DNA of 63,946 nt from Anaerolineae bacterium (lineage in GTDB: Bacteria; Chloroflexota; Anaerolineae; JAFGEY01): positions 1-63,946 of the forward strand of contig JADHXD010000007.1 in NCBI GenBank assembly GCA_016783145.1. Direction: 5' to 3'. The position numbers were made by a program, and so were the translations under genes. Positions 1-7,230 of this stretch are shown here, one piece after another. Under the pieces are notes generated by a model. That model worked only from the letters and a program-made list of their open reading frames with translations, made no database searches and had not been told where the DNA came from. Each line of letters opens with the position of its first letter. Position 1 is the stretch's first letter.

Positions 1-1
1 C

Positions 2-310
2 GGGTTTACCCTCAACTATCTGACCGGCCTGGGCAGCATCGGCCGTTTCATCTCCTGGGTGGGCATCCTGGGCTTTTGCTTGGCGGTGCTCTTTGCCCTG
101 GTCACCCTGCCGGTCGAGTTCAATGCCAGCCGGCGCGGCCTGGCCCTGCTGACCGGATCGGGATTGGTGGTCGAGGAGCAGATGGGGTATGCGCGCAACG
201 TGCTGACCGCGGCTTCGCTGACCTACGTCGCGGCGCTCGCCCAAGCACTGGCGCAGGTGATGTATCTCGTCTTTCGGCTCACCGCTGGGCGCTCGCGGCG
301 CCGTCGCTGA
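2..310 (+). CDS. Zinc metallopeptidase, YugP-like membrane family, C-terminal part
   Basis: This is the 3' end of a gene cut by the window edge; the reading frame is open from base 2 and 102 residues are visible. The segment LPVEFNASRRGLALL followed by a helix-rich tail (TAASLTYVAALAQALAQVMYLVF) is typical of the C-terminus of the PF04298 family of membrane-embedded zinc metallopeptidases. Two hydrophobic stretches can be seen, one just before LPVEFNAS and one near the end, and the protein finishes in a basic GRSRRRR tail. The HExxH motif of the family lies upstream and is not in this window, so activity cannot be judged. The gene converges on rhamnulokinase, 57 bp away. Confidence 0.8.
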   Translation, partial: GFTLNYLTGLGSIGRFISWVGILGFCLAVLFALVTLPVEFNASRRGLALLTGSGLVVEEQMGYARNVLTAASLTYVAALAQALAQVMYLVFRLTAGRSRRRR

Positions 311-367
311 GCGCCCTACCAGGACACCGGCACACGTCCGCGTGCCGGCGACGGTAGCTACAGCTTG

Positions 368-1843
368 CTATCCTTCGCCCATGATCGCCAGGTAGCGGCC
401 GTAGGCATCCTCCCAAGGCCCGGGGCTGTCCGGTTCGTAGGTGCGAACCTGGAACGAGTTGCGCACGACCTCGCGTCCTTGGCTCAACGAACCGATATGC
501 CCCAGGGCCAGGGCCTGCATCAGCATGTTCCCCAACGCCGTGGCCTCGATAGGGCCGGCGATCACCGGACGCTGCATCGCATCCGCGGCGAATTGGCAGA
601 GGAGCTCATTCTGCATCCCTCCGCCGATGACGTGCACCACCTCGATCGCGCGCCCCATCACGTCCTCCAGCTTTTCCAGGACCCAGCGATAGCGCAAGGC
701 CAGGCTCTCCAGCGCGCAGCGGAGGATCTCTCCTTTGCTCTCGGGAACGGTCTGCCCGGTCTCCTGGCAGTAGCGGCGGATCTTGTCCGGCATATCTCCC
801 GGCGACAAAAAGCTGTGGTCATCGACATCGACGATCGGCCCAAACGCCGGGGCAGCGGCAGCCATTTGCGTCAGTTCGCCATAGTCGTATGCCTCTCCAG
901 CTCGTGCCCACTCACGCCGACACTCCTGCACCAGCCACAGTCCCATGATGTTCTTGAGCAGGCGGAACGTGTCGCACACCCCGCCCTCGTTGGTAAAGTT
1001 ATAGTCCAGGCTCTGCGGCGTGATCACCGGATCACGTACCTCCACACCCATCAACGACCACGTGCCGGAGCTGATGTAGGCATAGTCCTGCACCTGGGCA
1101 GGAACCGCAGCCACGGCAGACCCCGTGTCGTGACACGCAGGGGCGATCACCGGGATGGGATCGACGAGCAGTTCCGACGCGACGTCCGGCAGCAGATCCC
1201 CCAGCCGTGTGCCCGGGGGCACGATCTCGCCCAAGATCGAGATGGGCAAATCCAGCTTTGCCAGCAGATCGAAAGCCCAGGTCTTTGCGCAGGGGTCGTA
1301 GAACTGGGTCGTGGTGGCGATAGAGAACTCGCACACCTTTCGCCCGGTCAGCCAGTAGTTGAACAGATCGGGCATGGTCAGGAAGGTGCGCGCCACATCG
1401 AGCACAGGAGAACCGCCGACTCGCATAGAGAACAACTGGTAGAGCGTGTTGAGCTGCATGAACTGGATGCCTGTCTGATTGAACACCGTCTCACGAGGCA
1501 CCCGGGCAAACAGCGCGTCCATCATGCCCTCGGTACGGCTGTCCCGGTAGTGGTAGGGGTTGCCGAGCAGCGTGCCCTGCTCGTCCAACAAGCCAAAGTC
1601 CACCCCCCAGGTATCCAGGCCCAAGCTCGCGATCGCCTTGCCGTACTTTTGAACGGCGAGGGCGATCCCGGTTTTGACCTCGCTCAGCAGGCGGAGCGCG
1701 TCCCAGTGGAGATGTCCGTTCACCAGGACCGGCCCGTTGGGGAAACGGTGGATCTCTTCGAGCTGCAGAGCGTGCCCGTCAAAGTGACCGACCACCGCGC
1801 GCCCGCTTTCGGCGCCCAGATCCAGAGCCAGGAACTTGGCCAT
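368..1843 (-). CDS. rhaB: Rhamnulokinase
   Basis: The 491-residue protein is a FGGY-family sugar kinase that phosphorylates L-rhamnulose in rhamnose breakdown in the cytoplasm. The N-terminal phosphate-binding motif (FLALDLGAESGRAVVG), the GLDTWGVDFGLLDEQG block, the YHYRDSRTEGMM segment and the C-terminal nucleotide-binding block VHVIGGGMQNELLCQFAADA are all typical of RhaB. The length matches the family. No isomerase (rhaA) or aldolase (rhaD) is adjacent, so the rest of the pathway must lie elsewhere or the gene is isolated here. Transcription probably starts at the promoter 1895-1923, and the gene is divergent from the YrdB-like gene. Confidence 0.93.
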   Translation of the reverse strand: MAKFLALDLGAESGRAVVGHFDGHALQLEEIHRFPNGPVLVNGHLHWDALRLLSEVKTGIALAVQKYGKAIASLGLDTWGVDFGLLDEQGTLLGNPYHYRDSRTEGMMDALFARVPRETVFNQTGIQFMQLNTLYQLFSMRVGGSPVLDVARTFLTMPDLFNYWLTGRKVCEFSIATTTQFYDPCAKTWAFDLLAKLDLPISILGEIVPPGTRLGDLLPDVASELLVDPIPVIAPACHDTGSAVAAVPAQVQDYAYISSGTWSLMGVEVRDPVITPQSLDYNFTNEGGVCDTFRLLKNIMGLWLVQECRREWARAGEAYDYGELTQMAAAAPAFGPIVDVDDHSFLSPGDMPDKIRRYCQETGQTVPESKGEILRCALESLALRYRWVLEKLEDVMGRAIEVVHVIGGGMQNELLCQFAADAMQRPVIAGPIEATALGNMLMQALALGHIGSLSQGREVVRNSFQVRTYEPDSPGPWEDAYGRYLAIMGEG

Positions 1844-1894
1844 TGTGCCTCCTCACATATCGAACCGTCCACCCGTAGCCTCGTCGCGTGGCAC

Positions 1895-1923
1895 AGTATA
1901 TCAAAGTTCGGCAGAGTGGTCAA
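1895..1923 (-). promoter_or_regulatory. Sigma70-type promoter of rhaB
   Basis: Read on the minus strand, TTGACC (1918-1923) and TATACT (1895-1900) are separated by 17 bp. The start point would be about 45 bp upstream of the rhaB ATG. Confidence 0.65.
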
Positions 1924-2025
1924 CAGTACCAGCCTGAAATTCGGTCACACCTTTTTGGCATTTTGCCTTAACGCCCAAACATCAGTACAATGTAGTAAGT
2001 GGTGCTCGGCTTGGTTCAACCCGGA

Positions 2026-2050
2026 TTATGTGGCGGTGTGCGCCACATAA
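2026..2050. promoter_or_regulatory. Perfect inverted repeat between rhaB and the YrdB-like gene
   Basis: Arms TTATGTGGCG (2026-2035) and CGCCACATAA (2041-2050) are exact reverse complements with a 5-nt centre. The element lies in the divergent spacer, about 100 bp upstream of the rhaB -35 box and 85 bp upstream of the YrdB-like start. It could be an operator for a dimeric regulator. There is no T-run beside it, so an intrinsic terminator is less likely. Confidence 0.45.
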
Positions 2051-2134
2051 ACCCTTGACCGCTGGGCAGCTTACCATCAAACAAGAAGTTGGCCTTTCTC
2101 AGAACACAGAGAATTCAACCTTCAAGGGTATGCT

Positions 2135-2506
2135 ATGGGGTCACATCCAATCAATCTCGCCATTCGGTTTCTACTTGAACTGTCGGCTCTGCTGGCAATG
2201 GGCGTTTGGGGCTGGCGACAGAGTGAAGCCTGGTTTCGTTTCCTGCTTGCGTCGAGTATCCCAGTAGTCGCTGCTGTTGTGTGGGGTACATTTGCTGTTC
2301 CCAATGATCCTAGCCGTTCGGGAGCAGCTCCAGTTGCGGTAGCCGGAGTCATTCGTCTGGCGATAGAGCTGGCAGTTTTCAGCGCGGCTACCTGGATGCT
2401 CTATGATCTGGGGGCTACACGGTTGAGCTGGGCTCTCGGCCTTGTGGTAGCCGTTCATTATATCGCCTCATACGATCGTATACAGTGGCTCATCACGCAG
2501 CGGTAG
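2135..2506 (+). CDS. YrdB/DUF2568 family small membrane protein
   Basis: The 123-residue protein has about four predicted membrane helices: LAIRFLLELSALLAMGVWGW near the start, FLLASSIPVVAAVVWGTFAVP, a helix around residues 70-88, and a last helix ending in AVHYIASYDRIQWL. The opening N-x-x-I-R-F-x-L-E-L and the FAVPNDPSRSG loop are characteristic of the YrdB family (DUF2568), whose function is unknown. AAGGG at 2124-2128 sits 6 nt before the chosen ATG. The gene stands alone between a divergent spacer and a repeat-rich spacer. Confidence 0.75.
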   Translation: MGSHPINLAIRFLLELSALLAMGVWGWRQSEAWFRFLLASSIPVVAAVVWGTFAVPNDPSRSGAAPVAVAGVIRLAIELAVFSAATWMLYDLGATRLSWALGLVVAVHYIASYDRIQWLITQR

Positions 2507-2609
2507 TGCCGCAGTGGGCCACGGTCATCGGTAGCCAGCGCATCCCCAGGCGCCGGCTACGGGGCGTGGAAAAGCATAGAATGCCCGTCAGGGCACTGAA
2601 ACGCCCGGC

Positions 2610-2631
2610 GGGGCGGTTCGCGAACCGCCCC
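2610..2631. repeat. 22-bp perfect palindrome
   Basis: GGGGCGGTTCG is followed directly by its reverse complement CGAACCGCCCC. This is a fully self-complementary GC-rich site, possibly a dispersed palindromic repeat unit. Confidence 0.6.
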
Positions 2632-2742
2632 ATACGGAAACGGACGTTGTGGGAAAGGAGTGCGCCTCAGGGCATCGAGCATCGGGGCGGGATGGAGGCG
2701 GAGCGGTCCCCACGCAGAGCGTAGGGACCAGGGGGACCGTTG

Positions 2743-2805
2743 TGTAGGGACGCGGTCATCGCGCCCAAGAGACGGACGGTGCGTAGGGGCGCGGTCATCG
2801 CGCCC
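2743..2805. repeat. Two 24-nt direct repeats
   Basis: Positions 2743-2766 and 2782-2805 share the core GCGGTCATCGCGCCC preceded by GTAGGGAC or GTAGGGGC. They differ at two positions and are 39 bp apart start to start. Confidence 0.6.
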
Positions 2806-2836
2806 GGAGGGATTGGACGATTTGGAGGAATGAAAC

Positions 2837-3529
2837 GTGGATTCGAGACCGATCTACACTTGCTACCGCGCTGACAGCCCGATCATCGTCGATGGCAGAC
2901 TGGACGAACCGTGCTGGCGTGCAGCAGAGCCCATTTCGTTGGTGCGCACAGACACCGGCGAGCCGCCTCGCTTCCCGACCACCGTCAAGCTGCTGTGGGA
3001 TGATCGCTTCCTCTACGCTGGATTTCACTGTATCGACCCCGACATTTGGGGCACGATCACCGAGCGCGACGGGCCGATGTATGAGGAAGAGGTCGTCGAG
3101 GTGTTCATCGACGCCAACCGCGATGGCATCAGCTACGTCGAGCTGGAAGTGAACCCGCTCAACGTAGCCCTCGACTTGTACATGCTCAACCGGCAGGGCA
3201 GGCGGTGGGGCCTGTTCGACTGGGACAGCACCGACTGGCAGCACGCGGTGACGGTCGACGGGTACCTGAACCAGCGCGATCGAGGGGACAGGTCGTGGAC
3301 CGTCGAGATGGCGATCCCGCTTGCCGACCTGGCGACTGCCCCGCATATCCCCCCCTTGAACGGCGACGTGTGGCGAGTCAACCTGTACCGGATCGATCGG
3401 GGCACGTACGGCGACGAGTATTCGGCCTGGTCGCCGACCTGGGAGATCAATTACCACATTTCCTCCCGGTTTGGTGAGGTGGTGTTTTGTGACCAGCCGG
3501 TTTCTGGCCGAGATTGGCAGGTATTTTGA
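2837..3529 (+). CDS. Carbohydrate-binding family 9-like protein
   Basis: The 230-residue protein resembles the CBM9-like beta-sandwich domain (PF06452). It opens with DSPIIVDGRLDEPCWRAA, followed by VKLLWDDRFLYAGFHCIDPDIW, an acidic EEEVVEVFIDANRDG strand pair, YVELEVNPLNVALD, and the late SWTVEMAIPLADL and WRVNLYRIDRG segments. This order is typical of stand-alone members found near glycan-use genes. No signal peptide is visible, so it may be cytoplasmic. The start is GTG with GGAGGA 7 nt upstream; an ATG at 2830 is out of frame and soon stops. The ligand is unknown. Confidence 0.75.
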   Translation: MDSRPIYTCYRADSPIIVDGRLDEPCWRAAEPISLVRTDTGEPPRFPTTVKLLWDDRFLYAGFHCIDPDIWGTITERDGPMYEEEVVEVFIDANRDGISYVELEVNPLNVALDLYMLNRQGRRWGLFDWDSTDWQHAVTVDGYLNQRDRGDRSWTVEMAIPLADLATAPHIPPLNGDVWRVNLYRIDRGTYGDEYSAWSPTWEINYHISSRFGEVVFCDQPVSGRDWQVF

Positions 3530-3685
3530 GGCGCCGCTATTCGAGACCACACGCCCTCCGCGCGGATCCTCGACGAGGCGCTGGCCCTGTCCCACCTGGG
3601 CCAGGACGGGGTGCTGCGGTGGAGGGTCTTCCCTCACAAAACGCCTGAGAGACCGAGATTCCTCTTGATCTATGCCCCGATCTAG
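3530..3685 (+). other. In-frame open stretch after the CBM9-like stop codon
   Basis: Beyond the TGA at 3527-3529 the same frame stays open for 51 codons to a TAG at 3683-3685. It reads through a peptide containing SARILDEALALSHLGQDG and VLRWRVFPHKTPERP, which looks protein-like. It could be a decayed gene tail, a read-through extension or chance. There is no start codon with a ribosome-binding site, so it is not called as a gene. Confidence 0.2.
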
Positions 3686-3693
3686 AGTACAAT
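3665..3693 (+). promoter_or_regulatory. Sigma70-type promoter
   Basis: TTGATC (3665-3670) and TACAAT (3688-3693) are 17 bp apart, placing a start point near 3700 ahead of the Cys-motif/TPR gene. Confidence 0.6.
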
Positions 3694-3800
3694 AGAGATG
3701 AGGAAGACGCCCAGGCACGAGTGCCGGAGATGCAGCGCAAACGGTGGATGCGGTCACCATCCGGCCTGAAGGGGTGCCTGCCAGAGGGGAGAACGCGGGC

Positions 3801-4850
3801 GTGGATTGGGTCGAGAGCTTTTACAGCGAGGAAACAGCATACCGTCTCGCGCGAGGCGGGGCGTTGGTGCGCGTCGTCACCGCCGAGGACGCGTGCGCGG
3901 TGTGCAAGGCCCGAGCGCAGGGCACCTACACGCCATCCGAAGTCCCCCGCCTGCCCATTCGCGGGTGTACGCGCGAGCACTGCCGGTGCCGTTTTGTGGC
4001 CGTCGATCCGGAGACAGAGATCACCGTACCGGAGCTCGTTCAGCGGGGAGTCCACGCGCTGAGAGCCGGACGTCGCGAGCTGGCGCAGCAGATCCTGCGC
4101 CACGCGGTCAGTCTCGACGAGCGATACGAGCCGGGCTGGCTGTGGTTGAGCGGCGTGGTGGATGATTCGGCAAAGATCGCCTGCCTGCGCCGCGTGCTGC
4201 AGATCAACCCGGACAACCAGCGCGTGAGAGAGGGGCTGGCGACGCTCTTGCAGAAAGTCGGGCCACAGGAACCGCCGCCCGCACAGCAGATCGAGCCGGC
4301 AGGTGCGGCAGCCACCCCCCCGCCACCCAGCGAACCGGTCACCGAGCCGGCGCCTGAGGAACCGTCCGCCGAAGAGGAACCGCTTGCCGAAGAGGAGCTG
4401 CTCGCTGAAGAGGAGCTGCTCGCTGAAGAAGGACCCCCTGCCGAGGAAGAGCCCCTCCCCACCGTGGTGCTCGAGATGCGGGAGGAACGCGAGGTCATCC
4501 TCGAACAGTGGGCCGATTTCACGCGCATCGCCTCCCAGATCGACCCGCAGATGCTCGCCGCGCAGGGAAGTGCCTTTCTGAAAAAGCTTCAGGTGCTGAA
4601 CGAGCAAGCGCTGGAGGCGACCTCACCGCAGGCACGGCTGGAGGAATTGCAGCAGCAGTGGAATGAATCCGAATTGATGGGCGAGGCACTGGTCCACCTG
4701 GTTGATGCGCACGATGGGCAGCACAGCGACACGCCGAATTGGCAAGCGATGCGCCGGGCAATGCGCCAACTGGCCCAGAAGCTGCTTCAGCACCGCAACA
4801 GGCTGCGAATCCAGATCACGGACACAGGAGGAGTGGCACCGACAGAGTAA
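3801..4850 (+). CDS. Cys-rich motif protein with TPR-like region and acidic repeat linker
   Basis: I do not recognise a full-length family. The N-terminus holds a DACAVC ... GCTREHCRC pattern (cysteines at about residues 32, 35, 56, 61 and 63). It resembles the zinc-binding tail of phage SPP1 gp7/Mu F-like proteins and is likely a metal site. A TPR-like helical segment follows (residues 75-150, with LAQQILRHAV, YEPGWLWLSGVV, LRRVLQINPDN). Next come a proline-rich stretch and an acidic linker of repeated AEEE/LAEEELL units, then a helical C-terminus (LEELQQQWNESELMGEALV). GTG at 3801 is chosen because GAGGGGAG lies 9 nt upstream; an in-frame GTG at 3744 would add 19 residues. Function is unknown; a scaffold or cytoplasmic sensor role is conceivable. 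Confidence 0.6.
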   Translation: MDWVESFYSEETAYRLARGGALVRVVTAEDACAVCKARAQGTYTPSEVPRLPIRGCTREHCRCRFVAVDPETEITVPELVQRGVHALRAGRRELAQQILRHAVSLDERYEPGWLWLSGVVDDSAKIACLRRVLQINPDNQRVREGLATLLQKVGPQEPPPAQQIEPAGAAATPPPPSEPVTEPAPEEPSAEEEPLAEEELLAEEELLAEEGPPAEEEPLPTVVLEMREEREVILEQWADFTRIASQIDPQMLAAQGSAFLKKLQVLNEQALEATSPQARLEELQQQWNESELMGEALVHLVDAHDGQHSDTPNWQAMRRAMRQLAQKLLQHRNRLRIQITDTGGVAPTE

Positions 4851-4890
4851 GCGGTTCGACCGGATCGGCGAACTGCAGCGGAATCTATAC

Positions 4891-4985
4891 GCTAGGGGAG
4901 CTCGGATAGGCCGGGCTGAGAGGGCGGAGAAGTGTGCCGCCGACCCTTAGAACCTGACGGATAATGCCGGCGAAGGAAAGCATCC
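4891..4985 (+). promoter_or_regulatory. TPP (THI-box) riboswitch
   Basis: The conserved THI-box blocks are present in order: GGGAGCTCGGATAGGCC followed by GGGCTGAGAG (4897-4923), then ACCCTTAGAACCTGA (4943-4957) and GGATAATGCCGGCGAAGGA (4959-4977). It lies directly upstream of a thiamine-binding protein gene and a hairpin terminator. Binding of thiamine pyrophosphate should therefore end transcription early. Confidence 0.93.
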
Positions 4986-5005
4986 ACGTACTGTGCGTAA
5001 CCATA

Positions 5006-5034
5006 CGCCAACCTGTCGTCGGTTGGCGTTTCTT
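5006..5034 (+). terminator. Intrinsic terminator, expression platform of the TPP riboswitch
   Basis: CGCCAACC (5006-5013) pairs with GGTTGGCG (5021-5028) around a 7-nt loop and is followed by a T-rich run. It sits between the aptamer and the thiB ribosome-binding site, as expected for an OFF switch. Confidence 0.85.
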
Positions 5035-5059
5035 GTACCTGCAAGAGGAGGGTAGTGTG

Positions 5060-6097
5060 ATGGTAAAGCGGTGGATCATCCTGATCGTGATCGTGGTTTG
5101 GGCTGCCGGGTGCAGCCGCCCGGAGCAGGGCAGAGAGTTGGTCGTGATGACGCACGACAGCTTTGATATCGGCGAAGAGGTCATCCTCGCATTCGAGCAA
5201 GAGCACGGCGTCAAGGTCACCGTTCTCAGGTCGGGAGATGCAGGGGAAGTGCTGAACAAGGCGATCCTGAGCAAAAACAACCCACTGGCCGACATACTCT
5301 ACGGCGTGGACAACACCTTTCTCAGTCGCGCGCTGCGGGAGGACTTGTTCGAGCCCTACGAATCGCCGATGCTACAGGACATTCCCCCAGAGTTCATCCT
5401 GGACGACGGGAACAGCCTGCTGCCCGTTGACTGGGGAGACGTTTGCCTGAACTATGACAAAGCCTGGTTCGAAGAGCACAACAAGACACCGCCGGCCTCG
5501 CTGGAGGACCTCATCGAGCCCGACTATGAGGGGCTGACCGTGGTCGAGAATCCGGCGACCTCATCTCCTGGCTTGGCCTTCCTGCTGGCGACGATCAGCC
5601 GTTTTGGCGTGGAAGGATACCAGGACTACTGGCGCAAGCTCAGAGAGAACGACGTGGCAGTCGAGAGCGGATGGGAGGCAGCATACTATGGACAGTTCAG
5701 CGCAGCCAGCGACGGGGACCGGCCGATCGTGGTCAGCTATGCGACCAGCCCCGCCGCCGAGGTGTACTATAGCGAGGGCAGGTATGAAGCGCCCCCCACC
5801 GGCGTGATCTCCGCTCCGGGCACGTGCTTCCGCCAGATCGAGTTTGTGGGCATCCTCAGGGGTACCCGGGAGCGCAAGCTGGCGCGCGCGTTCGTCGACT
5901 GGATGCTCGCCCCCACGTTCCAGGAGGACATACCGCTGCACATGTGGGTCTTTCCGGTCAATCCGGAAGCCCAACTGCCGCAGGTATTCCTCGACTTGAG
6001 CCAGGAGGCACAGGAACCGGCTAGCATGTCGCCTGCGGAGATTGACGCGCATCGTGAGGAATGGATCGCGGCATGGACAGACGTGGTGCTGCATTAG
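5060..6097 (+). CDS. thiB: Thiamine ABC transporter substrate-binding lipoprotein
   Basis: The 345-residue protein is a ThiB/TbpA-type extracellular solute-binding protein. A signal peptide ends in the lipobox WAAGC, so Cys18 should be lipidated and anchored to the membrane. The start of the mature protein (ELVVMTHDSFDI, then FEQEHGVKVTVLRSGDAGEVLNKAI), the LLPVDWGDVCLNYDKAWF block and the VSYATSPAAEVYY block are typical of thiamine-binding proteins. GAGGAGG (5046-5052) precedes the ATG; GTG at 5057 is an in-frame alternative. The TPP riboswitch directly upstream supports the substrate. No permease or ATPase follows; the next gene is on the other strand. Confidence 0.9.
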   Translation: MVKRWIILIVIVVWAAGCSRPEQGRELVVMTHDSFDIGEEVILAFEQEHGVKVTVLRSGDAGEVLNKAILSKNNPLADILYGVDNTFLSRALREDLFEPYESPMLQDIPPEFILDDGNSLLPVDWGDVCLNYDKAWFEEHNKTPPASLEDLIEPDYEGLTVVENPATSSPGLAFLLATISRFGVEGYQDYWRKLRENDVAVESGWEAAYYGQFSAASDGDRPIVVSYATSPAAEVYYSEGRYEAPPTGVISAPGTCFRQIEFVGILRGTRERKLARAFVDWMLAPTFQEDIPLHMWVFPVNPEAQLPQVFLDLSQEAQEPASMSPAEIDAHREEWIAAWTDVVLH

Positions 6098-6098
6098 G

Positions 6099-6121
6099 AG
6101 GTCAGGTATGAAACCTGACCT
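6099..6121. terminator. Hairpin between convergent genes
   Basis: AGGTCAGGT (6099-6107) and ACCTGACCT (6113-6121) are exact complements around a 5-nt loop. It lies just after thiB and overlaps the stop region of the convergent hydrolase. No T-run is present, so termination is inferred from position only. Confidence 0.4.
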
Positions 6122-7079
6122 ACGGAGATGGGGCCGGGGCGGCCAGGGCCGCGTCAAAGAAGGCGCGCACTCGCGTCTCGTACTCTTGGGGATACAGGGC
6201 ATGAGCAGCGCCGTGCCCTGCCCCGGGCACGATCCACAGTTCCTTTGGCTCCCCCGACGCCCGATAAAGCCTGCGCGCATCGGAAACCGTGCACGCCCCA
6301 TTGTCGCGCTCGCCGTGAATGATGAGCACAGGGCGAGGGCCAATGCGAGCGATCAACTCGACCGGTTTAAAGGCAGCGATGTCCTCGCCCGTCCACAGCC
6401 AGGTTGCCCAGCGCATGGGCACTCCCCAAGACCAGCGGATGGGAGTGCGTCGAATCCCCACATAGCCAAACCGGTGCCAGAGTTCGGCCATGTCGGCGTA
6501 GACAGAGTCGGCCACGATCGCCCTGATCGCCGGGTTGCCTGCCGCCGCGCCGATGACCACCCCCGCGCCCATCGAGCCGCCCCAGGCCCCGATCCGCTCA
6601 GGGTCCACGTCCGGCCTGGAACGCAGGTATGCAACGGCGCCATCCAGGTCGCGGACCTCAAGCGGACCAAGCGTAGTTGCCCGGCCGCCGCTTTGGCCGT
6701 GCGCGCGGTGATCAAAGAGGAACACATTGTACCCGGCGCGGTTCAGAAAAGCCGCCCTCGAGTACATCTCTGGCCCGTTGGTGCCAGATCCGTGACTGTA
6801 GACCACCGTCCCACCGCCGCGCGCCTCACCCCCCTCTCCGGGCACAAACCATCCCACCAGCTCCACGCCATCCGTGGCCTGGAAGGTCACGCGCTCCACG
6901 GGCACCCCCACATCCGCTGCAGACAGCTCCGCCACCAAGCGGCGGGGATGAGCAAGTACATAAGACTGGAGGATTGGCTTGCCCGCCGCATAGAGCAAGA
7001 GGAACGGGAGACCGACGAGGAGGATGGTCTTGATCCACTTGCCAAAGGACATGTCTGGATCTCGCCATTGGAGCTTCAT
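6120..7079 (-). CDS. Membrane-anchored alpha/beta hydrolase
   Basis: The 319-residue protein has one N-terminal membrane helix (TILLVGLPFLLLYAAG) and then an alpha/beta-hydrolase fold. The oxyanion segment VVYSHGSGTNG, the FDHRAHGQSGG strand and the nucleophile elbow GGSMGAG mark it as a member of the family that includes BEM46/YqkD-like hydrolases. The acid and base are probably in the HGERDNGA and GAGHGAAHALYP segments. The ATG at 7079 has GGGAG about 6 nt upstream; a longer reading frame to 7292 would cross the lysS terminator and is rejected. The substrate is unknown. Confidence 0.8.
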   Translation of the reverse strand: MKLQWRDPDMSFGKWIKTILLVGLPFLLLYAAGKPILQSYVLAHPRRLVAELSAADVGVPVERVTFQATDGVELVGWFVPGEGGEARGGGTVVYSHGSGTNGPEMYSRAAFLNRAGYNVFLFDHRAHGQSGGRATTLGPLEVRDLDGAVAYLRSRPDVDPERIGAWGGSMGAGVVIGAAAGNPAIRAIVADSVYADMAELWHRFGYVGIRRTPIRWSWGVPMRWATWLWTGEDIAAFKPVELIARIGPRPVLIIHGERDNGACTVSDARRLYRASGEPKELWIVPGAGHGAAHALYPQEYETRVRAFFDAALAAPAPSP

Positions 7080-7152
7080 CAGGATCTCCCTGGGACACGG
7101 GCGCTCGGCGCATTGGGATGCGCCGGCTACGACCCTTTGTCGAGTTCTCCCA

Positions 7153-7206
7153 AAGAAAAGCCCTCCCACACGTTGCCTTGGTTCTGCCGGCAAGGTGCGG
7201 GAGGGC
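7153..7206 (-). terminator. Intrinsic terminator after lysS
   Basis: GCCCTCCC (7160-7167) pairs with GGGAGGGC (7199-7206), with a second short stem TTGCC/GGCAA inside. On the minus strand the stem is followed by TTTTCTTT. It lies 25 bp past the lysS stop and ends the greA-greA2-lysS operon. Confidence 0.85.
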
Positions 7207-7230
7207 TCACACAGCACTCGACGCGTGCTC

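Larger units (their letters stand above)
2507..2836. other. Non-coding spacer with palindrome and short repeats
   Basis: This 330-bp stretch has no convincing gene. It holds the palindrome at 2610-2631, two related 24-nt repeats at 2743-2766 and 2782-2805, and several smaller GC-rich inverted repeats such as GCCCGTCAGGGC at 2583-2594. The ribosome-binding site GGAGGA of the next gene is at 2824-2829. Spacers of this type look like degraded dispersed repeats. Confidence 0.5.

Noticed and set aside
365..2050. 561-codon open frame on the plus strand
   Set aside because: It is antisense to rhaB, and its amino-acid text is rich in His, Gln and Arg with no known motif, as expected for a shadow of a high-GC gene.
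2055..2077. Promoter of the YrdB-like gene (TTGACC and TACCAT)
   Set aside because: The spacing is only 11 bp, too short for a sigma70-type promoter.
3537..4607. 356-codon frame on the minus strand
   Set aside because: It is antisense to the Cys-motif/TPR gene and its repeats mirror the acidic linker.
7141..7210. T-box or riboswitch upstream of the hydrolase
   Set aside because: There is no T-box sequence or aptamer; the stem and T-run fit a simple terminator for lysS.
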